Assembly: GCA_934572465.1 (NCBI GenBank)
Contig: CAKTLG010000013.1
Location: forward strand, 1 to 43,881
Reading direction: 5' to 3'
Source of the DNA: an uncultured Oscillospiraceae bacterium
GTDB taxonomy: Bacteria; Bacillota; Clostridia; Oscillospirales; Oscillospiraceae
Length of the DNA: 43,881 nucleotides
Shown here in pieces: positions 24,306 to 31,576 of the stretch. A program made the translations under genes and the position numbers. Positions within the stretch are counted from its first letter, which is position 1. Each line of letters opens with the position of its first letter. The notes beneath the pieces were generated by a model. That model was given only the letters and a program-made list of their open reading frames with translations. It made no database searches and was not told where the DNA came from.

Positions 24306-24423
24306 AAATGGCGAACGCCTCCTTTCAGTGCGGAGGTGCAGTGCAGAGCCTGAGGGGCCGCCGCGGTGAAAAAACGGCGGAGGCTTTGTCCCGCGCGCGG
24401 CGGGAGGACGGAAATCTCCTGCT

Positions 24424-24452
24424 AGTATAAAGGATATTTTACAAATAAGCAA
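24424..24452 (-). promoter_or_regulatory. Promoter of the MFS-oligoendopeptidase operon
   Basis: Minus-strand TTGCTT (24452-24447), 17-bp spacer, TATACT (24429-24424), in a locally AT-rich stretch. The leader is about 110 nt and GC-rich. Confidence 0.72.
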
Positions 24453-24526
24453 CCATATTTCCGCGAAGCGTGAACAAAGAAAGGAAAAAATTCCACCGCT
24501 CACGCTCCGGCGGGCGGAAAAGCCGT

Positions 24527-24556
24527 CTTGCCGCGGGGAAAAGGCTATGGTATAAT
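24527..24556 (+). promoter_or_regulatory. Promoter of the M18 aminopeptidase operon
   Basis: TTGCCG, 18-bp spacer, perfect TATAAT preceded by TGG (extended -10), about 30 bp upstream of the start codon. Confidence 0.72.
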
Positions 24557-24592
24557 GCGGCAAAAGCTCAACGATACGGAGGATCTGAGAAG

Positions 24593-25864
24593 ATGAGTGA
24601 CAAGCTGACGAGAGAGCTGCTGGACTTTATCGCGGACAGCCCCACCTGCTATCATGTGACGGAGAACATCCGCAGAAGACTGCTGGAGGAGGGCTATCGC
24701 GAGCTTTCCGAGCGCGATCGCTGGACGCTCAGCGCGGGGGAAAATTACTTCGTGCAGCGCAGCGGCTCGAGCACCATCGCCTTCCGCGTGCCGAAAACGC
24801 CCGCGGGCGGCTTTGCGATGGCGGCGGCGCACTCCGACTCGCCGACATTCCGCTTAAAGGAGCGTCCCGACCGCCGCGGCGCGCACTACGTCCAGCTCTC
24901 GACCGAGAAATATGGCGGGATGCTGATGTCCACGTGGTTCGACCGCCCGCTCTCTGTCGCGGGACGCGTGTTCGTGCGCGAAAACGGGGCGCTCGTGCAA
25001 AGGCTCGTAAACGTGGACCGCGATCTGCTCGTGATCCCGAACGTCGCCATCCACATGAACCGCAGCGCGAACGACGGGATGAAATATCTGGCGAACGTGG
25101 ACACGCTGCCGCTGCTCGGTGGGAAGGACAGCGGCGGCATTCTGCCGCTCGTCGCGGACGCGGCGGGCGTCGCCGAGGGCGATATCCTCGGCAGCGACCT
25201 TTTCCTTTACTGCCGCGGAAAAGGCACGGTCCTCGGCGGGAACGGGGAATATATGCTTTCGCCCAAGCTTGACGACCTTGAGTGCGCCAGCGGCTGCCTT
25301 GAGGGCTTCCTTGCGTCGGAGGAGGGCGAAAATATCGCCGTCTGCTGCATTTTTGACAATGAAGAGGTCGGCTCGGCGACAAAACAGGGCGCGGGGTCAA
25401 CGTTCCTGCGCGATACGCTGCGCCGCATCGCGCTGTGCCTTGGAAAAGACGAGCAGGATTTTCAGACGATGCTCGCGCGCAGCTTCCTCGTTTCGGCGGA
25501 CAACGCGCACGCCCAGCATCCCAACCATCCGGAATACGCCGATCCCGACAACTGCCCCTATATGAACGAGGGCGTCGTCGTCAAGTTCAACGCAAACCAG
25601 CGCTACGCGACCGACGGCCGCTCCTGCGCGGTGTTCCGCGCCGTGTGCGAAGGCGCGGGCGTTCCCGTGCAGATCATGTCCAACCGCTCCGATCTGCCCG
25701 GCGGGTCGACGCTCGGCTCCATCTCCGATACGCTCGTGCCGGTGAGCACCGTGGACATCGGCCTTGCCCAGCTCGCGATGCACTCGAGCTGGGAGACGGC
25801 GGGCGTGCGGGACTATGAATATCTCGTGCGCGCGATGACGGCCTATTACGGCGCGGCGCTGTAA
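24593..25864 (+). CDS. M18 family aminopeptidase
   Basis: A 423-residue zinc aminopeptidase that removes N-terminal residues, often acidic or neutral. Motifs: MAAAHSDSPTFRL (metal His80 and Asp82), LLGGKDSGGILP, FDNEEVGSATKQGAG (catalytic and metal Glu pair), SADNAHAQHPNHPEY (metal Asp), and SDLPGGSTLG before a C-terminal His in AMHSSWE. Length is normal for the family. The start is the ATG after GGAGGATCTGAGAAG; the upstream frame runs through the promoter. A methyltransferase and an NTPase gene follow with 3-bp spacing and a 4-bp overlap, so this is the first gene of a three-gene operon. Confidence 0.93.
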   Translation: MSDKLTRELLDFIADSPTCYHVTENIRRRLLEEGYRELSERDRWTLSAGENYFVQRSGSSTIAFRVPKTPAGGFAMAAAHSDSPTFRLKERPDRRGAHYVQLSTEKYGGMLMSTWFDRPLSVAGRVFVRENGALVQRLVNVDRDLLVIPNVAIHMNRSANDGMKYLANVDTLPLLGGKDSGGILPLVADAAGVAEGDILGSDLFLYCRGKGTVLGGNGEYMLSPKLDDLECASGCLEGFLASEEGENIAVCCIFDNEEVGSATKQGAGSTFLRDTLRRIALCLGKDEQDFQTMLARSFLVSADNAHAQHPNHPEYADPDNCPYMNEGVVVKFNANQRYATDGRSCAVFRAVCEGAGVPVQIMSNRSDLPGGSTLGSISDTLVPVSTVDIGLAQLAMHSSWETAGVRDYEYLVRAMTAYYGAAL

Positions 25865-25867
25865 GCG

Positions 25868-26569
25868 ATGCACTGGAACGAAGAGACCGTCGCCCTTGCG
25901 TGCGACGCGCTGCGGGTGAACGACTATTACGGCGCGATCGCGCGGCGCATCGCGCCGCTGCTCACGCCGGCCGACCGCGTGTGCGACGCGGGCTGCGGCC
26001 TTGGCGAGCTGAGCCTTGCGCTGCGGCCGTACTGCGCGGGCGTGGACGCGGTGGACAGCAGCGCCGTCGCCATCGCCGCGCTGCGCGTTCGTGCATCGGA
26101 GGGCGTGCGGCCCATGTGCATGGACGTTTCCGCGCTTTGCCCCGAGCGGCCGTACGATGTGATGATCTTCTGCCTGTTCGGCCGCACGGAGGATGCGCTG
26201 AAGCTCGCCGCGCGCTGCTGCCGCGGAACGGTCGTGCTCGTCAAGCGCGACTATGCCTATCACCGCTTCAGCGCGGGACAGGTGAGCCTCGGCGAATTTA
26301 CGGCGCAGTGTGCGGAGGAAACGCTTGCCGCGCGCGGCATCCCCTATGCCGCCGCGCGCTTTTCGGCGGAGTTCGGCCAGCCGTTCCGCTCGCTCGCGGC
26401 GGCGGAGCGCTTTTTTGCGATCTATGACCGCAGCGGGGAGGGCCTTTCCCGCGCGGAGATTGAAGCGCGGCTCGTGCCGGGGCCGTCGGAGGAATTTCCA
26501 TACTATCTGCCGCATGAAAAGCGCCTGGCGCTGTTTCACTTCCGCGCGCAGGATATTCGGGGGGAATGA
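25868..26569 (+). CDS. Class I SAM-dependent methyltransferase
   Basis: A 233-residue protein with a Rossmann methyltransferase core. Motif I is VCDAGCGLGELSLAL (residues about 37-51), the acidic end of strand 2 is in GVDAVDSSAVAI, and MCMDVSALCPERPYDVMIFC forms motifs II-III. The C-terminal third (RFFAIYDRSGEGLSRAEIEA onward) is variable. Substrate unknown. It starts three bases after the M18 stop, and its own stop overlaps the following NTPase start (ATGA), so the methyltransferase and NTPase are tightly coupled. Confidence 0.82.
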   Translation: MHWNEETVALACDALRVNDYYGAIARRIAPLLTPADRVCDAGCGLGELSLALRPYCAGVDAVDSSAVAIAALRVRASEGVRPMCMDVSALCPERPYDVMIFCLFGRTEDALKLAARCCRGTVVLVKRDYAYHRFSAGQVSLGEFTAQCAEETLAARGIPYAAARFSAEFGQPFRSLAAAERFFAIYDRSGEGLSRAEIEARLVPGPSEEFPYYLPHEKRLALFHFRAQDIRGE

Positions 26570-27117
26570 CGGTGGAAAAGAGACATCTTCTTATCTGCGG
26601 GGAGCGTGGCGTGGGCAAGAGCACGCTGATCCGGCGGCTGTTGGCGCACAGTGCGCGCCCGCTCGGCGGATTTGTGACGCTGCGGCTGAGAACGCCGGAC
26701 GAAAACGGCTTTTATCCCATCTACCTCTACGACGCGGCGCTGCCGGAGAGCGAGCGGCGCAGCACGGGGGAAAACCTCGCCGCCGCCTGCGACAGCCGCT
26801 CGAGCGTGCGCCACAGCGAGGTGTTTGACACGCTGGGGACGCGGTACATCGAAAGCACGCCGGAAAACGGCCTGATCCTGATGGACGAGCTGGGGTTTCT
26901 GGAGGGCGATGCGCATATTTTCCAGCGCGCGGTGCTTGATGCGCTGGAGGGGGAGACGCCAGTGCTCGCGGCGGTGAAGCCAAAGGATACGGACTTTCTG
27001 CGCGCGGTGCGCGGCCACGAAAACGCGGAGCTCGTTTTTATCGACGGGACGAACCGCGACGCGCTCTATGAGATGCTGCGCGGGCGCATCCTGACATGGA
27101 ACGCCGTTCGTCCGTAG
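26566..27117 (+). CDS. THEP1-type nucleoside-triphosphatase
   Basis: A 183-residue P-loop NTPase of the COG1618/THEP1 family. Walker A is in LLICGERGVGKSTLIRRLL, then a GGFVTLRLR strand. Walker B is in GLILMDELGFLEGDAHIFQR, and the tail segments PVLAAVKPKD and ENAELVFIDGTNRDAL match the family's C-terminal part. Family members hydrolyse NTPs in vitro; their role is unclear. Translation overlaps the methyltransferase by 4 bp, a pairing that hints at a shared modification or delivery task. Confidence 0.85.
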   Translation: MTVEKRHLLICGERGVGKSTLIRRLLAHSARPLGGFVTLRLRTPDENGFYPIYLYDAALPESERRSTGENLAAACDSRSSVRHSEVFDTLGTRYIESTPENGLILMDELGFLEGDAHIFQRAVLDALEGETPVLAAVKPKDTDFLRAVRGHENAELVFIDGTNRDALYEMLRGRILTWNAVRP

Positions 27118-27143
27118 ACAAAGCGGCGCGGCTGTGCTATACT
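27115..27143 (+). promoter_or_regulatory. Promoter of the deoC operon
   Basis: TAGACA, 17-bp spacer, TATACT, starting at the stop codon of the NTPase gene and about 47 bp upstream of the deoC start. Confidence 0.68.
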
Positions 27144-27189
27144 GAACCATATATCTGCAAAATACTTTCCGAAGAAAGGGACATATATT

Positions 27190-27879
27190 ATGGATGTGAA
27201 GGAAATTCTGCGTCATGTGGACCATACGCTGCTCAAGCAGACCGCCACCTGGGAGGATATCAAGGAAGTCTGCGACGACGGCATCAAATACGGCTGCGCG
27301 AGCGTCTGCATCCCGCAGACCTACGTCAACCACGCCGCGCACTATGTCGCCGAGCAGCAGCATTACGGCTTCGGCCAGCTGCCCATCTGCACCGTCATCG
27401 GCTTTCCCAACGGCTATACGCCCAGCGGCATTAAGTGCATGGAGGCGGAGTCCGCCGTCGCCGACGGCGCGACCGAGATCGACATGGTCATCAACCTCGG
27501 CTGGGTCAAGGAAGGCCAGTACGACAAGATCCTTCAGGAGATCAACTCCGTCAAGATCTCCTGCCACGGCAATATCCTGAAGGTCATCATCGAGACGTGC
27601 CTGCTCACCGACGAGGAGAAGATCCGGCTCTGCGAGGTCGTGTCCAACTCCCATGCCGACTACATCAAGACCTCCACGGGCTTTGCCGGCGGCGGCGCGA
27701 CCCGTGAGGACGTCGCGCTCATGGCCGCCCACATGACGAACGGCAAGAAGATCAAGGCTGCCGGCGGCATCGCGGGTCTTCAGGACGCCGAGGACTTCCT
27801 CAAGCTCGGCGCCGACCGTCTCGGCACCAGCCGCATCGTCAAGGCCGTCAAGGAGCTTGAGGCCAAGGGCCAGCTTTAA
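27190..27879 (+). CDS. deoC: Deoxyribose-phosphate aldolase
   Basis: A 229-residue class I aldolase that splits 2-deoxyribose 5-phosphate into glyceraldehyde 3-phosphate and acetaldehyde. Schiff-base Lys160 is in DYIKTSTGFAGGGAT, the second active-site Lys189 in KIKAAGGIAG, and the proton-relay Asp is near 99 in EIDMVINLG. VCIPQTYV and VIGFPNGYTPSGIKCMEAE are typical. The start follows AAAGGG. First gene of a deoxynucleoside-catabolic operon with deoD and a PRK-family kinase; no deoB phosphopentomutase is present here. Confidence 0.96.
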   Translation: MDVKEILRHVDHTLLKQTATWEDIKEVCDDGIKYGCASVCIPQTYVNHAAHYVAEQQHYGFGQLPICTVIGFPNGYTPSGIKCMEAESAVADGATEIDMVINLGWVKEGQYDKILQEINSVKISCHGNILKVIIETCLLTDEEKIRLCEVVSNSHADYIKTSTGFAGGGATREDVALMAAHMTNGKKIKAAGGIAGLQDAEDFLKLGADRLGTSRIVKAVKELEAKGQL

Positions 27880-27901
27880 GAAGAAAAGAGGGGATCCAGC
27901 T

Positions 27902-28618
27902 ATGCCGACTCCGCACAACAGCGCGAAAAAGGGCGACTTCGCCAAAACCGTTCTGATGCCAGGCGATCCGCTGCGCGCAAAGTTCATCGCCGAAACGTTC
28001 CTCGATGAGCCGCGGCTCGTCAACAACGTGCGCGGCGTGCAGGGCTATACGGGCGCGTATAAGGGCGTGCCCGTGAGCGTGATGGCCAGCGGCATGGGAA
28101 TGCCGTCCATCGGCATCTATTCCTACGAGCTTTTCACGCAGTACGACGTCGAGAGCATTATCCGCGTCGGCTCGGCGGGCGCGATCCAGAAGGAGCTGAA
28201 GCTCGGCAGCATCGTCGCGGGCATGGGCGCGTGCACGAACTCAAATTACGCCGCGCAGTACGGTCTTGGCGGCACGTTCGCGCCCATCGCCGATTTTGAG
28301 CTGCTCTCCGCCGCCGTGCAGTCGGCGAAGGAGCTGGGACTGACGATGCCCGTCGGCAACCTTTATTCGTCCGACACGTTCTACGATGCCTCGGGTTCCT
28401 CGCTCAAGTGGGCGGAGCTGGGCGTGCTCGCCATCGAGATGGAGGCCGCCGCCCTCTACTGCAACGCCGCCTACACGAAAAAGCGCGCGCTTTCCATCTG
28501 CTCGATCTCCGACAATATCGTCACGGGCGAGGAGCTTTCGCCCGAGGAGCGGCAGACGGGCTTCGGCAATATGATAAGGCTCGCGCTGGAGACCGCCGTG
28601 AAGATGGCGGCGCTGTAA
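27902..28618 (+). CDS. deoD: Purine-nucleoside phosphorylase (DeoD type)
   Basis: A 238-residue hexameric-type phosphorylase that splits purine (deoxy)nucleosides to base and (deoxy)ribose 1-phosphate. Features: MPTPHNSAKKGDFAKTVLMP with His5, the phosphate loop PGDPLRAKFIAE, VGSAGAIQ, the substrate loop IEMEAAALY (Met180, Glu181), and catalytic Asp204 in SISDNIVTGEEL, all at the same numbering as E. coli DeoD. The start follows GAGGGG; an in-frame ATG at 27857 lies inside deoC. It sits 22 bp after deoC. Confidence 0.96.
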   Translation: MPTPHNSAKKGDFAKTVLMPGDPLRAKFIAETFLDEPRLVNNVRGVQGYTGAYKGVPVSVMASGMGMPSIGIYSYELFTQYDVESIIRVGSAGAIQKELKLGSIVAGMGACTNSNYAAQYGLGGTFAPIADFELLSAAVQSAKELGLTMPVGNLYSSDTFYDASGSSLKWAELGVLAIEMEAAALYCNAAYTKKRALSICSISDNIVTGEELSPEERQTGFGNMIRLALETAVKMAAL

Positions 28619-28642
28619 ATTCCCGGAAAGGAGACATACGCC

Positions 28643-29569
28643 ATGCGCGTTATTGATATTGAAAACATCACCACCAGCATGCGGGACGATACCCGCTTCG
28701 TGCTGCGCTGCGAGGAGGTCTTCCACGATAAGATCAGCTCCGCCGCGGCGAGCATCCTGATGAACAAGCGGCAAAAGCCGCTCGTCTGCCTCACCGGCCC
28801 CAGCGGCTCCGGCAAGACGACGACGGCCATGCGTCTGAAAGCCTACCTTGAAAACCTCGGCGTGACGGTGTGCCTGCTCAGCATGGACAATTTCTTCCTG
28901 CCGCTCGACCAGCGCCCGAGCGAGGCGAGCGACTGGGAGTCGCCCTACTGCGTCAACCGCGCGCTGCTGATCGAGGACATCCACCGCCTGATGGACGGCG
29001 AGCTCGTGCAGCTGCCGGTCTACGACTTCAAGTCCGGCGGCATCGGCGGTTATAAGCCCATGCAGGGCGACCGCGACGCGGTCATCATCGCCGAGGGCAT
29101 CCATATGCTCAACCCCCTGATCTTCGACCAGCTCAAGAGCGAGGCCACGGGCGTTTACGTCGCCCCGCGCACGCGCATCATCACCGAGAAGGACCGCATC
29201 GTGCGCCCTGAGCAGCTGCGCGTGGCGCGCCGCATGATCCGCGACTATCAGGGCCGCGGACATTCCCTGCGCCAGACCGTTGAGCGCGCTGAGAGCGTGG
29301 ACGCGGGCGAGCGCAATTACATCATGCCCAACAAGCCCAACGCCAGCATCCATATCGACACCTTCCACGATTACGAGCCGTGTATCCTTGCACGTTACTT
29401 AAAGGAGATCCCTGAGTTCTACAGCCAGCTCGACGAGACGTTTATCGCCGAGCACGGACTGAGCGACCTTTTCGACGTGGTCAACTCCGTGCCGCCGCTG
29501 CGCACCGATTATGTGCCGCGCGACTCCATCGTGCGCGAGTTCGTCGGCGGGAGCTGCTTTGAGTACTAA
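28643..29569 (+). CDS. Phosphoribulokinase/uridine kinase-family kinase
   Basis: 308 residues. An N-terminal stretch of about 45 residues precedes the P-loop GPSGSGKTT (52-60), followed by SMDNFFLPLDQR and ESPYCVNRALLIEDIHRLMD as in uridine kinase, then a lid region and a C-terminal FHDYEPCILARYL extension. It is longer than Udk (about 210 residues) and lies in an operon with deoC and deoD. It could phosphorylate a nucleoside or a pentose released by the phosphorylase; the exact substrate is open. The start follows AAAGGAG. Confidence 0.85.
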   Translation: MRVIDIENITTSMRDDTRFVLRCEEVFHDKISSAAASILMNKRQKPLVCLTGPSGSGKTTTAMRLKAYLENLGVTVCLLSMDNFFLPLDQRPSEASDWESPYCVNRALLIEDIHRLMDGELVQLPVYDFKSGGIGGYKPMQGDRDAVIIAEGIHMLNPLIFDQLKSEATGVYVAPRTRIITEKDRIVRPEQLRVARRMIRDYQGRGHSLRQTVERAESVDAGERNYIMPNKPNASIHIDTFHDYEPCILARYLKEIPEFYSQLDETFIAEHGLSDLFDVVNSVPPLRTDYVPRDSIVREFVGGSCFEY

Positions 29570-29600
29570 AGCGATAACGATCGGTAATTTTTAACGAAGA

Positions 29601-29623
29601 TTATCCGATTTGTAGTCGGATAA
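29601..29623. repeat. Inverted repeat upstream of niaR
   Basis: TTATCCGA (29601-29608) and TCGGATAA (29616-29623), perfect 8-bp arms with a 7-bp centre, between the kinase stop and the niaR start. It may be a regulator site or a weak transcript-ending hairpin. It does not match the larger palindrome downstream of niaR. Confidence 0.4.
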
Positions 29624-29655
29624 GGACGGTTTTTGACGAACGGAGGGGAGAAGCG

Positions 29656-30165
29656 GTGCATTCTGACGAGCGGCGGCGGGCCATTGCGGAGATCCTGCGC
29701 GCATCGGACGGCCCCATCAGCGCGTCGGCGCTGGCGGAGAGGTTTTCCGTTTCGCGGCAGATCGTCGTGGGCGATATCGCGCTGCTGCGCTCGGCGGGCG
29801 AGGAGATCCTTGCCACCCCGCGCGGCTATGTCACGCCGAACGAAGCGCACGGCCTTGTGCGCCGCGTTGCCGTAAAGCATACGCCGCAGGAGATGGAGGA
29901 AGAGCTCAACGCCATCGTCGATCACGGCTGCACCGTGGTCGACGTGATCGTCGACCATCCCGTTTACGGCCAGCTCACCGGCCCGCTCCAGATCTCAAAC
30001 CGCTACGAGGTCGGGCAGTTTATCGAGCGCTGCGAAAATGCCGAGCCGCTCTCGCGCCTTACGGATGGCATCCACCTGCACACGCTCTCGTGTCCCGACG
30101 AGGCGGCGTTTGCGCGCGTGAAGGACGCGCTGCGCGCGCTGGGCGTGCTGCTCGAGGAGAACTGA
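29656..30165 (+). CDS. niaR: Niacin-responsive transcription repressor NiaR (HTH_11 plus 3H domain)
   Basis: 169 residues. The N-terminal winged HTH (about 6-56) includes GPISASALAERFSVSRQIVV with a recognition helix typical of HTH_11. The C-terminal 3H domain has conserved histidines in VKHTPQEM (His75), IVDHPVYGQLTG (His101) and GIHLHTLSCPDE (His140 and 142) for metal and niacin binding. NiaR (YrxA) represses NAD synthesis and niacin uptake genes when nicotinate is present. The GTG start follows GGAGGGG. The likely target is the permease gene just downstream, behind a long palindromic operator. Confidence 0.9.
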   Translation: MHSDERRRAIAEILRASDGPISASALAERFSVSRQIVVGDIALLRSAGEEILATPRGYVTPNEAHGLVRRVAVKHTPQEMEEELNAIVDHGCTVVDVIVDHPVYGQLTGPLQISNRYEVGQFIERCENAEPLSRLTDGIHLHTLSCPDEAAFARVKDALRALGVLLEEN

Positions 30166-30178
30166 GCGGAAACAACGC

Positions 30179-30207
30179 TTGACAAGTGAAGAAGGAACGG
30201 ATATAGT
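30179..30207 (+). promoter_or_regulatory. Promoter of the PTS-IIC-like permease
   Basis: A perfect TTGACA, 17-bp spacer, TATAGT. The -10 and start point lie within the left arm of the palindrome at 30200-30249, so a bound repressor would exclude polymerase. Confidence 0.82.
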
Positions 30208-30249
30208 GTAATGCGCACGTGTCAAGACACCTGTACATTACACTATATC
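30200..30249. promoter_or_regulatory. Long palindromic operator, probable NiaR site
   Basis: Perfect 14-bp outer arms (30200-30213 and 30236-30249) enclose a 22-bp centre that is itself palindromic around GTGTC-AA-GACAC (7 of 10 further positions symmetric). It covers the -10 and start site of the permease promoter and lies 35 bp after niaR. The position and core fit a NiaR operator, but I cannot check it against the published consensus here. Confidence 0.65.
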
Positions 30250-30275
30250 TTTATTGATGAGATCGTGAGGCTGCC

Positions 30276-31391
30276 ATGGAAACGATAAAGGCGTTCTGGA
30301 AAAGAATTAAGGCTTTCTGGGAGAAGATCAAGGCGTTCTGCAGGCGCAAAAACATCGAGGTATCCGCCAAGCGCTACGGCATCGACGCGCTCGGCGCGAT
30401 GGCACAGGGACTTTTCTGCTCGCTGCTGATCGGCACGATCATCAAAACGCTGGGCGACCAGCTCGGCGTTTCCTTTCTGGCAGATATCGGCAAATACGCC
30501 ATGAGCGTTTCCGGCCCCGCGATGGCCGTCGCCATCGGCTATGCGCTCAAGGCTGACCCCATGGTGCTCTTTTCCCTTGCCGCGGTCGGCTGGGCGGCCA
30601 ACGCCGAGGGCGGCGCGGGCGGCCCGCTCGCGGTGCTCGTCATTGCCATCCTTGCTGCAGAGTGCGGCAAGGCCGTGAGCAAGGAGACGAAGATCGACAT
30701 TTTGGTCACGCCCGCCGTGACGATCCTCGTCGGCGTGGCGCTCGCCAAATGGATCGCCCCGCCCATCGGGACGGCGGCCTCGGCCTTCGGCAGCCTGATC
30801 GACCGCGCGATGCTGCTCCAGCCGTTCTGGATGGGGATCGCGGTATCGGTGCTCGTCGGCGTCGCGCTCACGCTGCCCATCTCGTCCGCGGCCATCTGCG
30901 CGGTGCTGAAGATGACCGGCCTTGCCGGCGGCGCGGCGGTCGCGGGCTGCTGCGCGCAGATGGTCGGCTTCGCTGTGATGAGCTTCAGGGAAAACCGCTG
31001 GGGCGGGCTTGTGTCGCAGGGGCTCGGCACGTCGATGCTCCAGATGCCGAACATCGTGCGCAATCCCCGCATCTGGATCGCGCCGACACTGGCCTCGGCC
31101 ATCACCGGCCCCATCGCTACCTGCGTATTTAAGCTTGAGATGAACGGCGCGCCCATCAACTCCGGCATGGGCACCTGCGGGCTCTGCGGCCCCATCGGCG
31201 TGTGGACGGGCTGGCTTGCCCCCTCGGAGGACGCGGTCGCCAAGGGCGCGGCGGCCATCAGTCCCACGGGCTTTGACTGGCTGGGGCTTATCCTGATCGC
31301 CGTCGTGCTGCCTGCGGTCCTCGCGCCCGCCATCAACATGGTATGCCGCCGCCTCGGCTGGGTCAAGGACGGGGATCTCAAGCTCCCGTGA
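30276..31391 (+). CDS. PTS-IIC-like membrane permease (PTS_EIIC_2 family), candidate niacin transporter
   Basis: 371 residues. A basic amphipathic N-terminus with a repeated Lys-Ala-Phe pattern (METIKAFWKRIKAFWEKIKA) is followed by about nine membrane helices with Gly/Ala-rich segments such as VGWAANAEGGAGGPLAVLVI and GAPINSGMGTCGLCGPIGVW. It fits the PTS_EIIC_2 family. No PTS IIA, IIB, HPr or sugar gene is nearby, so PTS phosphotransfer is doubtful. Its place directly after niaR, behind a strong promoter overlapped by a palindrome, suggests NiaR-controlled uptake of nicotinate or a related precursor. No clear SD precedes the ATG; GTGAGG is the best. Confidence 0.82.
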   Translation: METIKAFWKRIKAFWEKIKAFCRRKNIEVSAKRYGIDALGAMAQGLFCSLLIGTIIKTLGDQLGVSFLADIGKYAMSVSGPAMAVAIGYALKADPMVLFSLAAVGWAANAEGGAGGPLAVLVIAILAAECGKAVSKETKIDILVTPAVTILVGVALAKWIAPPIGTAASAFGSLIDRAMLLQPFWMGIAVSVLVGVALTLPISSAAICAVLKMTGLAGGAAVAGCCAQMVGFAVMSFRENRWGGLVSQGLGTSMLQMPNIVRNPRIWIAPTLASAITGPIATCVFKLEMNGAPINSGMGTCGLCGPIGVWTGWLAPSEDAVAKGAAAISPTGFDWLGLILIAVVLPAVLAPAINMVCRRLGWVKDGDLKLP

Positions 31392-31447
31392 GCGAAAATT
31401 GATAAAATCCTCATCAAAAAACAAACAAATTTTACAAAAACACAGGA

Positions 31448-31484
31448 AAGCGGAGAATCAGGCTTGATTCTCCGCTTCGTTTTT
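31448..31484 (+). terminator. Terminator after the permease gene, overlapping the next promoter
   Basis: A 13-bp perfect stem (31448-31460 with 31465-31477), GGCT loop, followed by CGTTTTT. The -35 of the following promoter begins in its loop. Confidence 0.88.
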
Positions 31485-31492
31485 GCTATACT
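31464..31492 (+). promoter_or_regulatory. Promoter of the BMP lipoprotein gene
   Basis: TTGATT, 17-bp spacer, TATACT. The -35 lies in the right half of the upstream terminator. The leader (about 80 nt) contains two hairpins: GGAGTG/CACTCC (31499-31516) and GGCGGAC/GTCCGCC (31528-31544). Confidence 0.66.
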
Positions 31493-31576
31493 ACCACCGG
31501 AGTGTGTCCGCACTCCGTAAACCGAATGGCGGACTTTGTCCGCCGGACGGAAAAAATTTAAGGAAGGTTTAGAAGA

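Noticed and set aside
31526..31561. A 12-codon ORF in the leader of the BMP lipoprotein gene
   Set aside because: No ribosome binding site and it coincides with the hairpin GGCGGAC/GTCCGCC, so it looks accidental, unlike the uraA leader ORF.
31493..31576. Purine, 2'-deoxyguanosine or preQ1 riboswitch before the BMP lipoprotein gene
   Set aside because: The leader is too short and shows only two simple hairpins without any conserved junction sequence I recognise.
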